This document shows positions 44,534 through 56,103 of a stretch of DNA of 64,000 bases, in pieces. The notes beneath the pieces are model-generated. The model was given only the letters and a program-made list of their open reading frames with translations. It was not told the DNA's origin and searched no databases. The stretch is from Rhizobium sp. L51/94. GTDB lineage: Bacteria > Pseudomonadota > Alphaproteobacteria > Rhizobiales > Rhizobiaceae. The position numbers and the translations under genes are program-made. Numbering within the stretch: position 1 is the first letter of the stretch; each line of letters opens with the position of its first letter. The stretch lies in NCBI RefSeq assembly GCF_019355555.1, contig NZ_CP072142.1, positions 186,001 to 250,000 of the forward strand. Reading direction: 5' to 3'.

Positions 44534-46725
44534 CAGGCGCTCCTTCTCTGTAGCCGGGCTGGAATATCCGCCGAGTGTCTGTCCGGGCCAATTGGCGGCA
44601 AGAGCAGCGCCCCGACGCTGAGCAGACCGAGTTCCGCCATCACTGCGCTCGCCTCATCCAGCTCCTTGTCGGTCTCGCCACCGCTGTCTGCGCAAACGAC
44701 GGCACGGATTTGCAGCTGGGCTGCGAGCATGGCAAGGACATGGTTGGAGCGGGAATCGAACAACGCCGGGCCGCTAAGCAGCACAAAGTCATAGTGGCCG
44801 GCCCAGTCCATCATCGCCGTCAGCCCCTGCCGCTTGGCGGTGGCAAAAAGGTCGAGATCGGCTGGCCTGCCGGGGATGACATCGAGACCGGGCGTTTGCG
44901 TCCGGGAGACAGAGGCCGCAGGTTCGACCTTTCCAGCCAGCACGTCGCCAAGGGTCGGGTGATCTGCGGGGAGTTCGAACGCAGCTGCAAACTCCAGAGA
45001 CGAGGGCGCGCATTCGATCATCAGGACCCTGAGCCCGCCCTTCACCAGCGCCTGTCCCGCCAGCAGACAGGCAAACGGCGCATTGCGCGAGTCATTGCCG
45101 ACGGGCAGGAACACCAGCGGCCGTCCGCCCGAGGTTTCGACGAGGTCGGCCGCGATCTGCCGCACGCTCTGTCGGAACCCGGCAGACAGCATACTCCACC
45201 ACGCCATGGTCAAAAGCGTCTCGTCGGGCTTTTCTGCCAGACCCGACGCCGGCAGTGCGGCGATGACCGGAAGCTTCTCAGCGACAACGACCGCATCGGG
45301 TGCTGCAGCCACGGCAGCGGGATCTGGCGCCGGCTCTTTCCGCGTCCTGGCAAACGGACGAACGATTTTTCCCCGTGGTTGCAGATCTGCACGGAAGCGG
45401 TCCCAGAACACGCAGCCTGCGCCAGCGAAGAACAGCCCAAGGGCCAGTCCCGCAGCCACCATGGGCATCTTTTTCGGGAAATAGGGTGTGGTCGGCATTT
45501 CGGCGAGGCTGACGAGGCGGGCACCGCCGTTTAGCGACCTGCGCTCCGACTCCAGTTCGCTGGCGCGCTGATAGAGCTGCGTATAAAGCTGGCGCTTGGC
45601 CTCCACATCCCGAACCATGCCTTCGATGGAAGCCTCATGCGAGCGTGCATCGGCAGCGTTGTCCTTGGCCTTGGCGGTTTGTGCCTTGAGCGCTGTCACC
45701 AGGCTGGAGGCGGTTTCGTAATCCTTGCGGGCATTGGCCGATATGCGGTCGATCTCGGCGGTCAGTTGCTTCTGCAGCAGCTCCATCGAGGCTTCGAGCA
45801 TGCGACGCTGCGGGTGTCGCGGTCCGAGCACTGTGTTGCTGGCAGCCAGCTGGTTGCCGATCGTCGCCATCTGCTGCCTGAGATCGGCAACCGTGCGGTT
45901 TTCCAGCGCCATGGTCGAGGCATCCTGCCCGTTGCGCGTGTCCTTGATGGCATCGAGGCGGGCCTGTGCCTGCGCCTTGGCCTGTTCGGCGGCGGCAAGC
46001 TGCTGGCTGACGCTGGTCAGGCCTTCGGAGCTGATCGCTGCAGTCGATCCCTGCACCAGTCCGTTCTGCTGCCGAAAGGCCTCGATCTTGGCAAGGCTGT
46101 CGCGAATTTCGGTGTCGAGATTGGCGATCTCCTGCCACAGATACTTTGCGGCAACTTCACGGCTGTTGGATTGAGAGCTGCGCTGGTCGTCCAGATAGGC
46201 CGTGACCAGAGCATTCGCCAACGTCATCGCGGTGGCCGGAAGTGCGGAATTGTACGAGATGGACAGAACACGGGACCGGCCGATGGCGGCGACGGCGTAA
46301 TGTTGCGCTACCGTGTCGGCCAGCAGCTGGGAATCGGCCGGAAGAGTTGCGCAGCGGGCGCCGGCATTGCGGCATTCGGCGATCACCTCGTCATAGACGC
46401 CGGGTTGCGCCAACGCGATCTTCAGCAGCCGCGAGGAGCGCACGATCATGATCTGGCTTTCCAGATCGGCCGGGTCGCCCTGTTTCTGGGCCCAGACATC
46501 CGACGTGCGCGTGGCCGGATCGTCCTCGGCAACGATGACCGAGCCGGTTGCAAGGTAACGCGGCGGAATGACGATGGTCGCGACGACGGAGAGCAGCACC
46601 ACTGTCGCAAGGATGGCGAGCGCCAGCAGGCGGTGGCGCCATATCGTCGCGACGATACCGCTGCGCTCAACGCTAGCCGGTGCGTCGATCGACCGATCCT
46701 CCGCCATGTCACGCCTGTCGATCAT
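44533..46725 (-). CDS. Wzc-like polysaccharide co-polymerase with degenerate kinase domain
   Basis: 730 residues. A Wzz-type N-terminal membrane helix (about 32-52) leads to a long periplasmic coiled-coil (about 160-415) and a second helix (about 430-450, PMVAAGLALGLFFAGAG). The C-terminal cytoplasmic domain (about 530-715) resembles BY-kinase: VFLPVGNDSRNAPFACLLA sits where the P-loop should be, but G-x-x-G-x-G-K-S/T is missing. FVLLSGPALFDSRS is the late Walker B-like strand, and there is no C-terminal Tyr cluster. So it likely sets chain length without kinase activity. It follows a GT4 gene by 4 bp and is second to third in the operon. Confidence 0.88.
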   Translation of the reverse strand: MIDRRDMAEDRSIDAPASVERSGIVATIWRHRLLALAILATVVLLSVVATIVIPPRYLATGSVIVAEDDPATRTSDVWAQKQGDPADLESQIMIVRSSRLLKIALAQPGVYDEVIAECRNAGARCATLPADSQLLADTVAQHYAVAAIGRSRVLSISYNSALPATAMTLANALVTAYLDDQRSSQSNSREVAAKYLWQEIANLDTEIRDSLAKIEAFRQQNGLVQGSTAAISSEGLTSVSQQLAAAEQAKAQAQARLDAIKDTRNGQDASTMALENRTVADLRQQMATIGNQLAASNTVLGPRHPQRRMLEASMELLQKQLTAEIDRISANARKDYETASSLVTALKAQTAKAKDNAADARSHEASIEGMVRDVEAKRQLYTQLYQRASELESERRSLNGGARLVSLAEMPTTPYFPKKMPMVAAGLALGLFFAGAGCVFWDRFRADLQPRGKIVRPFARTRKEPAPDPAAVAAAPDAVVVAEKLPVIAALPASGLAEKPDETLLTMAWWSMLSAGFRQSVRQIAADLVETSGGRPLVFLPVGNDSRNAPFACLLAGQALVKGGLRVLMIECAPSSLEFAAAFELPADHPTLGDVLAGKVEPAASVSRTQTPGLDVIPGRPADLDLFATAKRQGLTAMMDWAGHYDFVLLSGPALFDSRSNHVLAMLAAQLQIRAVVCADSGGETDKELDEASAVMAELGLLSVGALLLPPIGPDRHSADIPARLQRRSA

Positions 46726-46729
46726 TGCG

Positions 46730-47884
46730 TCATCCGTCTTCCATCGTAAATCTATCGCGGGGAACGTATCCGACTACAGACGACTTGTACGCTGAAATGG
46801 TTTCGTTAACATGTGCGCGCAGACCCGAGCGGAATTGCTCGGCGGAGAAACGCGCGGCCTGCGCCTTGCAGTTTTCCGGCGAAAATTCACCCTCGCGGCC
46901 AAGAAACAAGCGGACGCTGGCAGCGATGGCGGATGGCTCGGGCCGATCGAAGAACAGGCCGGTCCGGCCGTCGACGACGGTCTCGCAGGAGCCGCCGCGC
47001 CCAAGAGCAATCACCGGCGTTCCCTCAGACTGGGCTTCGACCGAAATGATGCCGAAATCCTCTTCTGCGGCAAAGATGAAGGCACGCGCAGTGGCCATCA
47101 GGTCACGCAGCGCGGTGTCGCTGACAAAGCCGGAAAACGTGACGTTGGCTCCAGCGATTGTCTGAAGATGCGCCGCCTCGGGGCCGTCGCCGGCCACGAT
47201 CAGCCGCTGGTCGGGCAACTCGCCGAACGCACGGACAATCGCCTCGATGTTCTTGTAAGGCACAAGCCGGCTGGCGGCGAGAAAGTGGTCGCCCTTCGCC
47301 GCCTCTTGCTGGCGCGTCGAAAGATTGGCCGGCGGATAGAGCACCTTCGCCTCGCGACCATAGACCTTGCGGATGCGCCGCGCGACGAAGTGCGAATTTG
47401 CCAGCAGCAGATCCGGTCCGTTGGCGGTGCGGGTATCCCAGATGCGCAGCTTGTGCAGGAGCGGCCGCGCCAAAAGCCGCGTCACGGGATTTCGATTGCG
47501 GGCGAGATAGGCATGCTGCAGATCCCAGGCGTAGCGGATCGGCGAATGCACGTAGGCAACATGCAGCTGGTCAGGCCCGGCCAGCACGCCCTTGGCCACC
47601 GCATAGCTGCTGGAAATGATGAGGTCGTAGGACGACAGATCGAGCTGCTCGATGGCAAGCGGCATCAGCGGCAGGAAGGCCCGGTGCGCCCGCTGCATGA
47701 AGGGCATTTTTTGCAGGAAGCTTGTTCTGGTCTGCTTGAGACCGATGCGGTCACGGTCTTCCTGCGTCAGGAAATCGAAGAGGCAAAAGACATCGGCCTG
47801 TGGGAAGCAGCGCAGCATCTCCTGCAATACCCGCTCGGCACCGCCGATCGTGTAAAGCCAATCATGTACAATCGCCACGCGCAT
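46730..47884 (-). CDS. Glycosyltransferase family 4
   Basis: 384 residues from the ATG at 47884 (MRVAIVHDWLYTIGGAERVL), with AAGGA upstream; the first ATG at 47917 lacks support. C-terminal half: FLAASRLVPYKNIEAIVRAF, VTFSGFVSDTALRDLMATAR and EEDFGIISVEAQSEGTPVIAL, the E-x7-E motif of GT4. In sequence type it resembles mannosyl-transferases of the WbaZ/GumH class, but the donor is not known. It stands 4 bp before the Wzc-like gene in the minus-strand operon. Confidence 0.94.
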   Translation of the reverse strand: MRVAIVHDWLYTIGGAERVLQEMLRCFPQADVFCLFDFLTQEDRDRIGLKQTRTSFLQKMPFMQRAHRAFLPLMPLAIEQLDLSSYDLIISSSYAVAKGVLAGPDQLHVAYVHSPIRYAWDLQHAYLARNRNPVTRLLARPLLHKLRIWDTRTANGPDLLLANSHFVARRIRKVYGREAKVLYPPANLSTRQQEAAKGDHFLAASRLVPYKNIEAIVRAFGELPDQRLIVAGDGPEAAHLQTIAGANVTFSGFVSDTALRDLMATARAFIFAAEEDFGIISVEAQSEGTPVIALGRGGSCETVVDGRTGLFFDRPEPSAIAASVRLFLGREGEFSPENCKAQAARFSAEQFRSGLRAHVNETISAYKSSVVGYVPRDRFTMEDG

Positions 47885-47952
47885 CGGGAAAATCCTTTGA
47901 TCCACTTCCTCATACAATCCGACAGCTTAAAATTATGTTAGTCCGTACATCC

Positions 47953-49722
47953 TTAGGTTAAGCCCTTGTTAGCCATATCAGCCGGCGGCAGCACGAGAGC
48001 TGCCTTGCCGAGGCGCTCAATCGCCTCGACACATGCCACCAGCTCCTTGAGGATTTCGTCGCGAGCGTACCGGGCGGTCATGTTGTGCTCCGCACCGGCT
48101 GCGATACGGATCGTCGCATGGTCATATTCGGAGGCATGGCGCTTGCCGAAATGGCGAGCCAGCTCGTCCAGGCCGCCATCGTTCTCGGCATAAAGCAAAA
48201 ACACCGCAACCCCGCGGTCTTGTAGTTGCTGTGCCTGTTGGCGGATGGAAGCCGTCAGCCTCCCGGCACTCGAAAGAGCGCCTGCGAAAGGCGGGAGGCG
48301 CGCCGAGAGCTGTCTCCTGGCGATACGCAGGCCTTTTGCACTGACTGCCAGTAGCGACTTGCGGCCGCTGAGAACATCCCTTGCGATCTGCGTCGAAAAT
48401 GCACGCCGGCGATAGTTTGCGACGGAAGATGTTCCGCCGCTCATGATCTGCTCGAACGTCTCTGATGGCGAAAGTCCGAGCCGTACGGTGTTGACGGCGA
48501 CCAGTCCCCGGATGCGCGGATCTGCCACCGCCGTCTGGATCGCCGCATATCCTCCACTGCATCTGCCCGATACGAGGACGGGACCGAGACCGAGCGCCTC
48601 GACCGTCGTGACGGCCTCGATCACGTCGCGGGTTTGCCCATCGACGTAGTAGGCGTGCCCATCGATATCCTCAGCGTCGCCGATACCGCCGGTGTCGATC
48701 CGGAAACTGGCAATGCCTTGCCGCGCCAGCTTCCGCGCGAACTCGACATGCATGCGCGCCCAGCCGATGTGGTAGTTGTCGCCTGAATTGATCATTATGA
48801 CGGTTGCTCGCGGCGGCGATGTATCCGGCAGGCACAGGATGGCGAACAGGCGTCCCCCGTGCCCGAAGAGCACCGGCCTCTCGCTGTATCCGTCCCCTCG
48901 CAGATCCTCCGCCAATGGCCGTTGCCCGGGGACCTCCCGTGTGCCCGGCGGCACCGTCTGCACCAGCCACGCGCAAACATTTTCGAAACATTCGAGCGGC
49001 GAAACCGACGCCTGGTTATAGGCGAGAAAGCCTTCCGACCCCGTATATGTCGCAGCCGTGACTGTAAATCCTGCAGTGGCAAGCCGCTTCGGCCAGTCTG
49101 CCGCGCCTGGAATGCCCGGCCTCAACACGGACAGAAGCGGAATTGCCGAACGGAGATGGGTGCTCTCATCGAGCCGTAGCGCAGCGATCTCCTTGGCCAG
49201 GGCCATGGAGATGGAGTGGCCGGCGATCTCTATCGTATCCTTCGAGGGGGCATTGGGCAGGCCGAGGAAAGAGCCGATCAGACGACCGAGGATTTCCAGT
49301 TCGCGCAGCCCAGTCCTGCCTTCGCTTTGAGGCGCCATCTGAACGACGGCGGCGGCAGACACGAGATCGGCGCAGTGGGGTGCCAGCAGCCCCCCGACGC
49401 CATGGCCGACGAGGACGACCCTTTCCAACGAATAACGTTCGGTCAGGACGTTCGCCGCTGCCTTGACGGCATCCAGCCAGTCGGCCAAGGAGATACCGGC
49501 TTTAGTATCTCCGATACTGTCGCCGGCGCCGGGCCAATCGAAGCGCAGACAGCAATAACCGGCTTTCGCCAGTCTCTCCGCAAACCCGGCCCAGCCGCGC
49601 CGGATCGTCAGTTCCTCGAACCCCCAGGCGGGAAGCATGACTACTCCGGTGCTGCCGCTGCCATCATGGATGAACCCGGCGCATCCCTGGAATGTGACTG
49701 GTACTCCCAACGCGCGATCCAA
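47953..49722 (-). CDS. Tandem alpha/beta-hydrolase protein with altered nucleophiles
   Basis: 589 residues with two alpha/beta-hydrolase halves. The first (about 1-260) has FDWPGAGDS and the nucleophile elbow GHGVG with Gly108 where Ser is expected, so it is probably inactive. The second (about 270-585) has VIMINSGDNYHIGWARM, FRIDTGGIGDA and the elbow SGRCSGG, putting Cys388 at the nucleophile position. Late LLYAENDGG (Asp) and AAGAEHNMTA (His) would complete a Cys-Asp-His triad. The Cys-type elbow recalls hydrolases found with exosortase/EPS loci, which also use Cys. It lies at the head of the polysaccharide operon and may add or remove an acyl substituent. Confidence 0.75.
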   Translation of the reverse strand: MDRALGVPVTFQGCAGFIHDGSGSTGVVMLPAWGFEELTIRRGWAGFAERLAKAGYCCLRFDWPGAGDSIGDTKAGISLADWLDAVKAAANVLTERYSLERVVLVGHGVGGLLAPHCADLVSAAAVVQMAPQSEGRTGLRELEILGRLIGSFLGLPNAPSKDTIEIAGHSISMALAKEIAALRLDESTHLRSAIPLLSVLRPGIPGAADWPKRLATAGFTVTAATYTGSEGFLAYNQASVSPLECFENVCAWLVQTVPPGTREVPGQRPLAEDLRGDGYSERPVLFGHGGRLFAILCLPDTSPPRATVIMINSGDNYHIGWARMHVEFARKLARQGIASFRIDTGGIGDAEDIDGHAYYVDGQTRDVIEAVTTVEALGLGPVLVSGRCSGGYAAIQTAVADPRIRGLVAVNTVRLGLSPSETFEQIMSGGTSSVANYRRRAFSTQIARDVLSGRKSLLAVSAKGLRIARRQLSARLPPFAGALSSAGRLTASIRQQAQQLQDRGVAVFLLYAENDGGLDELARHFGKRHASEYDHATIRIAAGAEHNMTARYARDEILKELVACVEAIERLGKAALVLPPADMANKGLT

Positions 49723-49906
49723 GGTATTTTCCCCACGATGTCTTCACGGATCGGCCCACCAGGCAGTCGTTCAAAATCTGCATGGTGCGCCAGTGAAGGA
49801 CATTAGCGTCGAGCAATATAAATATTTCGTATGCAGACGCGATCTAGTTCAGACATAGCCGCCGAGGCCTGCCCTCATCGCGTGAGCGCCGATACGTTCC
49901 TTCGGC

Positions 49907-49924
49907 CTGAAGCTAATGCTTCAG
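49907..49924 (-). terminator. Stem-loop at the end of the kdp operon
   Basis: CTGAAGC-TAAT-GCTTCAG overlaps the kdpE stop codon (49923-49921) on the minus strand. There is no T-run behind it. It could be a weak terminator or mRNA end-stabilising hairpin for the kdp transcript. Confidence 0.35.
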
Positions 49925-50613
49925 TCTGGCGCCCGCAGCCGGTAGCCGACGCCCGTTTCCGTGGTGATATAAACCGGCTGGTCGGGCGATGCCTCGATCT
50001 TCTGCCTGAGTTGGCGGACATAGACGCGCAGATACTGCACATCGGCGGCAGGTCCCCAGACCTGTTTCAGGACGAACTGGTGCGTCAGCACCTTGCCGGC
50101 ATATTGCGCCATGACGCGGAGGATGTCGTACTCCTTTGGCGACAATTTGACCTCGACGCCATCCACCCGCACGATCCGCTTGACGAGATCGACGGATAGT
50201 CCTCCGGTCTGGAAAATGGCCTTCTCGCCCTGTTGCTGCAACCGGTGTCTCAAAGCGACGCGTATGCGGGCGGCAAGTTCGTTGACGCCGAAGGGCTTGG
50301 TCACATAGTCGTCAGCGCCGATTTCCAGCGCTTGGACGATGCCGCCCTCGTCCGTCCGGCTGGAGAGTATGACGACAGGGATGATGACCCCCTCGTCGCG
50401 CCATTGCTGCAGCAATTCGTGACCGGGTTTGTCCGGCAGTCCGAGATCGAGGATGATGAGGTCAGGCGGCTCGTTCTTGACAAGCCGGGCCGCCGAGAGG
50501 GCATCGGCAGCCTCGATGACATCGTAGCCCTGCGCCGTCAGCCCGACGCGCAAGAGCCGACGGATCGGTGGTTCGTCGTCGACGATGAGGATCTTGATCG
50601 CTGCGCCTGTCAT
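49921..50613 (-). CDS. kdpE: Two-component response regulator KdpE
   Basis: 230 residues. OmpR-type regulator: receiver domain (about 5-120) with acidic pocket VDDEPPIRRLLR, phospho-acceptor DLIILDLGLPDKPG and switch VILSSRTDE and DDYVTKPFGVNEL. The winged-helix DNA-binding domain (about 130-228) ends TTETGVGYRLRAPD. It activates kdp transcription when phosphorylated by KdpD under potassium limitation. It overlaps kdpD by 4 bp and is the last gene of the operon. Confidence 0.96.
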   Translation of the reverse strand: MTGAAIKILIVDDEPPIRRLLRVGLTAQGYDVIEAADALSAARLVKNEPPDLIILDLGLPDKPGHELLQQWRDEGVIIPVVILSSRTDEGGIVQALEIGADDYVTKPFGVNELAARIRVALRHRLQQQGEKAIFQTGGLSVDLVKRIVRVDGVEVKLSPKEYDILRVMAQYAGKVLTHQFVLKQVWGPAADVQYLRVYVRQLRQKIEASPDQPVYITTETGVGYRLRAPD

Positions 50614-53348
50614 CTGAGATCTTCCATTGGGTGAGCGTCGATTGCGCGCGGCAGGCGGATGGTGAAGGCGGCGCCTGCCCGGTCGATACGGTTTGCTGCC
50701 GTGACGGTGCCACCCATCGCCTCGACAAAGCCGCGGCAGATCGACAATCCGAGGCCTGTCCCGGCGCGCACCTGGTCTCCCTTGCGGACGCGGTAGAACG
50801 TATCGAACACGCGTTCGAGGTCATCGCCCGGAATGCCCGGTCCCTCGTCGGCCACCTCGACGAAGACGTTGTAGGGATTGGCCCAGCTGCGGATACTGAT
50901 GGTCGACCCCTCCGGCGCATATTTTGCGGCGTTGTCGAGGAGGTTGAAGAACACCTGCTCGAGAAGCACCGGATCGACGCGCACCATCGGCAGGTCTGCG
51001 GCGATCTGCAGCTGCGTCTGGTGATGGGCGAGGATTTTGGCGCTTCGCCGAAGCGCGCTGCCGGCGATATCCTCGATGAAGTACAGCGCACTGTTCGGCT
51101 CCATCGCGCCCGACCCGATGCGCGTCATGTCGAGAAGGTTGGCAATGAAGCGGTTCAGCCGTTCGGACTCGTCAACGATGGTCGACAGCAGGTCGGCGCG
51201 GTCCTCGGCAGTCATCGAATCCAGATAGTCGCGCAACGTCCCGGCAGCACCGAGGATGGCCGCCAGCGGCGTCTTCAGATCATGGGAAATGGAGGTCAGC
51301 AATGCCGATCGCAACCGATCCGCCTCGACCGCAAGCCTGGCGCGGTCGACGTCGCCGACGAGCTGAATGCGCTCGATGGCGAGTGCGGCCTGATCCGCCA
51401 GCGCGTCCAGCAGGCGCTGCTGCTCCGGCGTCAGCAGCGGGCCGTCGCGCCGATCGCTGTCGAGGCCGATCACGCCGACGGCCGAGCGGCCGGTGCGCAG
51501 CGGAACATAGAGGCGCTTGGCGCCTGGCAGCGTATCGGCGCCGCGACCGGCGGCGTGGTTATGATCCCAGGCCCAGCGCGCAGCCGCGATGTCGGCGTCG
51601 TCCAGCGTGTCGTCCGGCGGATAGCCCGCCTTGACGGCAATCGTGCCGTCTTCCGGCAACAGCAGCACGACGCGAACCTTGAGCATGGAGGCCAGCTGGA
51701 AGGCCGTTGCCCACAGAACGTCGTCCAGCGTGCCGGTGCCGGCAAGCTTCTTCGAAAACAGATACAGGTCTTCGGTGGTCCGGGCTCGATGGCGGGCGGC
51801 AGCGGCTTGCCGTTGCACCGTTGCCGTTAGGTTGCTGGCGATGATCGCCACGCCGAAGAAAAAGAACAGCGCCAGCACGCTTTCGGGATCGCTGATCGTG
51901 AAGGTGTAGCGCGGCGGCAGGAAGAAGAAGTTGAAGGCCAGCGAACCGAGCACCGACGAATAGAGCGCCGGCCGCAGCCCGTGCATGACAGCAGAGGTCA
52001 GCACCGCCATCAGAAAGACGAGCGCCAGGTTGCGGACATCGAGGAACTGGTCGAGGAGTGCGCCGACCATCAGCGCGATGACGACGTAACCGGTGGCAAG
52101 GAGATAGGCTTTCAAGTCGAACGACGGAACGGCTGTGGCGCTGGCGACACCCCGTCCTGCCACCGGCGCATCCTTGTCGTTGCCGGAAATGACGTGGACG
52201 CTGATATCGCCGGCGCGCCGGATCAGCGCGTCCGATGCCGACCCCAAGAAGGTGTCCCGCCAGCGCCGCTTGCGCGGTGCGCTGGTGACGATATGGGTGA
52301 CGTTCTGGCTGGCGGCGTGCTGCAGCAGTTCCTCCGCGACGTCCCGCCCCGGAATGGTGATCGCCTCGCCGCCCAGCTGTTCGGCAAGCCTCAGGGTGGC
52401 CGCGATCGTGTCGCGCTCCGTCTCCGAGAGATTGATCGAACGGTTTGTCTCCACATAGACCGCCGACCACCGCGCCCGAAGGCGCGATGCCATCCGCGCC
52501 CCGTAGCGCACCAGCGATGCCGAGCGCGGATCTTCATCGACGGAGACGAGAATGCGCTCGCCGGCGGCCCAGGGCCCGGCAATCGCATTGGCCTGCATGT
52601 GCGTCAAAAGCTGGTCGTCGACGCGCTGGGCAGTGCGGCGCAAGGCCAGTTCACGCAGGGCCGTGAGGTTGCCCGGCGTAAAATAGTTCGTCAGCGCCCG
52701 CTCCGCCGTCTTGGCGACATAGACCTTGCCGTCGTGCAGGCGCTTGATGAGATCGTCCGGCGTCAAGTCGATGATCTCGACGTCGTCGGCCATGTCGATG
52801 ATTGAGTCCGGAACGGTCTCGCGAACGCGAATGCGGGTGATCTGCGATACGACGTCGTTGAGGCTTTCGACGTGCTGGATGTTCAGGGTCGTGTAGACGT
52901 TGATCCCGCGGTCGAGCAGCTCCTTGACATCGAGGTAGCGTTTCGGGTGGCGGCTGCCCTCGGCGTTGGTGTGGGCCAGCTCGTCGACCAGCACCCAGTC
53001 CGGTCGCCGGGCGAGGATAGCGTCGAGATCCATCTCCTCGAGCAGCTGCCCCTTGTAGGGCAGCTTGACGCGCGGGACAATCTCGAAGCCGGAAAGCAAG
53101 GCCTGCGTTTCCGTGCGCCCATGGGTCTCGACGACGCCGATGACGACGTCGAAACCGTCGGCGATCTTGGCTCGCCCGGAGACAAGCATCTCGTAGGTCT
53201 TGCCGACCCCCGGAGCAGCACCCAGAAAGATCTTCAGGCGACCGCGTGTTTCCGCCCGGGCCTTCTCCAACAGGGCGTCGGGTGAAGGTCTCAGCAATTG
53301 ATCGCGGTCGCCTGCAGACATCAAGTCATTCTTTCGCAATTGGCCCAT
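50610..53348 (-). CDS. kdpD: Sensor histidine kinase KdpD
   Basis: 912 residues, close to E. coli KdpD (894). An N-terminal KdpD domain (about 25-235) has Walker A GAAPGVGKT and DWVLVDELAHTNAEGSRHPK. Then come a universal-stress-like domain (about 265-390), four membrane helices (about 415-505, DUF4118), a GAF-like region, HisKA with LTSISHDLKTPLAAILGAAG (phospho-His) and an ATPase domain with FFNLLDNAAKYAPEG, DEGPGIPG and GTGLGLSICRGF. It senses potassium and turgor and phosphorylates KdpE. The start at 53348 is used; an ATG at 53321 is also possible. Confidence 0.96.
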   Translation of the reverse strand: MGQLRKNDLMSAGDRDQLLRPSPDALLEKARAETRGRLKIFLGAAPGVGKTYEMLVSGRAKIADGFDVVIGVVETHGRTETQALLSGFEIVPRVKLPYKGQLLEEMDLDAILARRPDWVLVDELAHTNAEGSRHPKRYLDVKELLDRGINVYTTLNIQHVESLNDVVSQITRIRVRETVPDSIIDMADDVEIIDLTPDDLIKRLHDGKVYVAKTAERALTNYFTPGNLTALRELALRRTAQRVDDQLLTHMQANAIAGPWAAGERILVSVDEDPRSASLVRYGARMASRLRARWSAVYVETNRSINLSETERDTIAATLRLAEQLGGEAITIPGRDVAEELLQHAASQNVTHIVTSAPRKRRWRDTFLGSASDALIRRAGDISVHVISGNDKDAPVAGRGVASATAVPSFDLKAYLLATGYVVIALMVGALLDQFLDVRNLALVFLMAVLTSAVMHGLRPALYSSVLGSLAFNFFFLPPRYTFTISDPESVLALFFFFGVAIIASNLTATVQRQAAAARHRARTTEDLYLFSKKLAGTGTLDDVLWATAFQLASMLKVRVVLLLPEDGTIAVKAGYPPDDTLDDADIAAARWAWDHNHAAGRGADTLPGAKRLYVPLRTGRSAVGVIGLDSDRRDGPLLTPEQQRLLDALADQAALAIERIQLVGDVDRARLAVEADRLRSALLTSISHDLKTPLAAILGAAGTLRDYLDSMTAEDRADLLSTIVDESERLNRFIANLLDMTRIGSGAMEPNSALYFIEDIAGSALRRSAKILAHHQTQLQIAADLPMVRVDPVLLEQVFFNLLDNAAKYAPEGSTISIRSWANPYNVFVEVADEGPGIPGDDLERVFDTFYRVRKGDQVRAGTGLGLSICRGFVEAMGGTVTAANRIDRAGAAFTIRLPRAIDAHPMEDLR

Positions 53349-53371
53349 GCCCGGGGGCGGGCCAAGGCCTG

Positions 53372-53938
53372 TTAGGTGGCCATGGCGTCAAGAGCCTGGT
53401 TGAGAGCCAGAACGTTGACCGTGGCCTCGCCCAGAATGCCGAGTTCGCGGCCCTGGACGACAGTGTCAATCAACGTCTTTACCTTGGCTTCGTCCAAGTT
53501 GCGAGCCTTGGCAATCCGGGGTACCTGAAAGTATGCCGCCTCCGGAGAAATGGCCGGATCGAGGCCGCTGCCGGAAGCGGTCACGAGATCGGCGGGCACC
53601 TCTGCATTCGGATTGGTAGCCTTGGCGGCCTCATAGTCGGCCTTCACGCGGTCGATCAGCTTCTTCGAGGTCGGCCCGAGGTTGGAGCCCCCGGAACTGG
53701 CAGCATTGTAGCCATCGCCGGCAGCAGACGGACGTCCGTGGAAATATCGGTCGCTGGCAAACGCCTGTCCGATCAGGCTGGAGCCGATGACCTTGCCGTC
53801 CTTGACGACAAGACTGCCGGCGGCCTGTGTCGGAAACAGCGCCTGGGCGGCGCCGGTCATTGCCAGCGGATAGAGAAGGCCGGTGAGAGCCGTGGTCACG
53901 ACGATCATCACAATGGCGGGCCGGAGCTGGTTCAGCAT
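53372..53938 (-). CDS. kdpC: Potassium-transporting ATPase subunit KdpC
   Basis: 188 residues. One N-terminal membrane helix (about 8-28, AIVMIVVTTALTGLLYPLAM). The KdpC pattern follows: GSLVVKDGKVIGSSLIGQAF and FHGRPSAAGDGYNAASSGGS, then a late PRIAKARNLDEAKV and ALNQALD end. It is the assembly or affinity subunit of the Kdp pump. It sits between kdpB and kdpD, about 23 bp ahead of the kdpD start. Confidence 0.96.
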   Translation of the reverse strand: MLNQLRPAIVMIVVTTALTGLLYPLAMTGAAQALFPTQAAGSLVVKDGKVIGSSLIGQAFASDRYFHGRPSAAGDGYNAASSGGSNLGPTSKKLIDRVKADYEAAKATNPNAEVPADLVTASGSGLDPAISPEAAYFQVPRIAKARNLDEAKVKTLIDTVVQGRELGILGEATVNVLALNQALDAMAT

Positions 53939-53993
53939 TTATGAGTACTCCCTGGTTGGGGTGAAAGCGAGAATGCGGCGGTGGCGACGCGGG

Positions 53994-56060
<2,067 letters not shown>

Positions 56061-56103
56061 TGAGAGACTCCAGCGAAAGAGGAAGCGTGATCGGATGGGC
56101 CGG

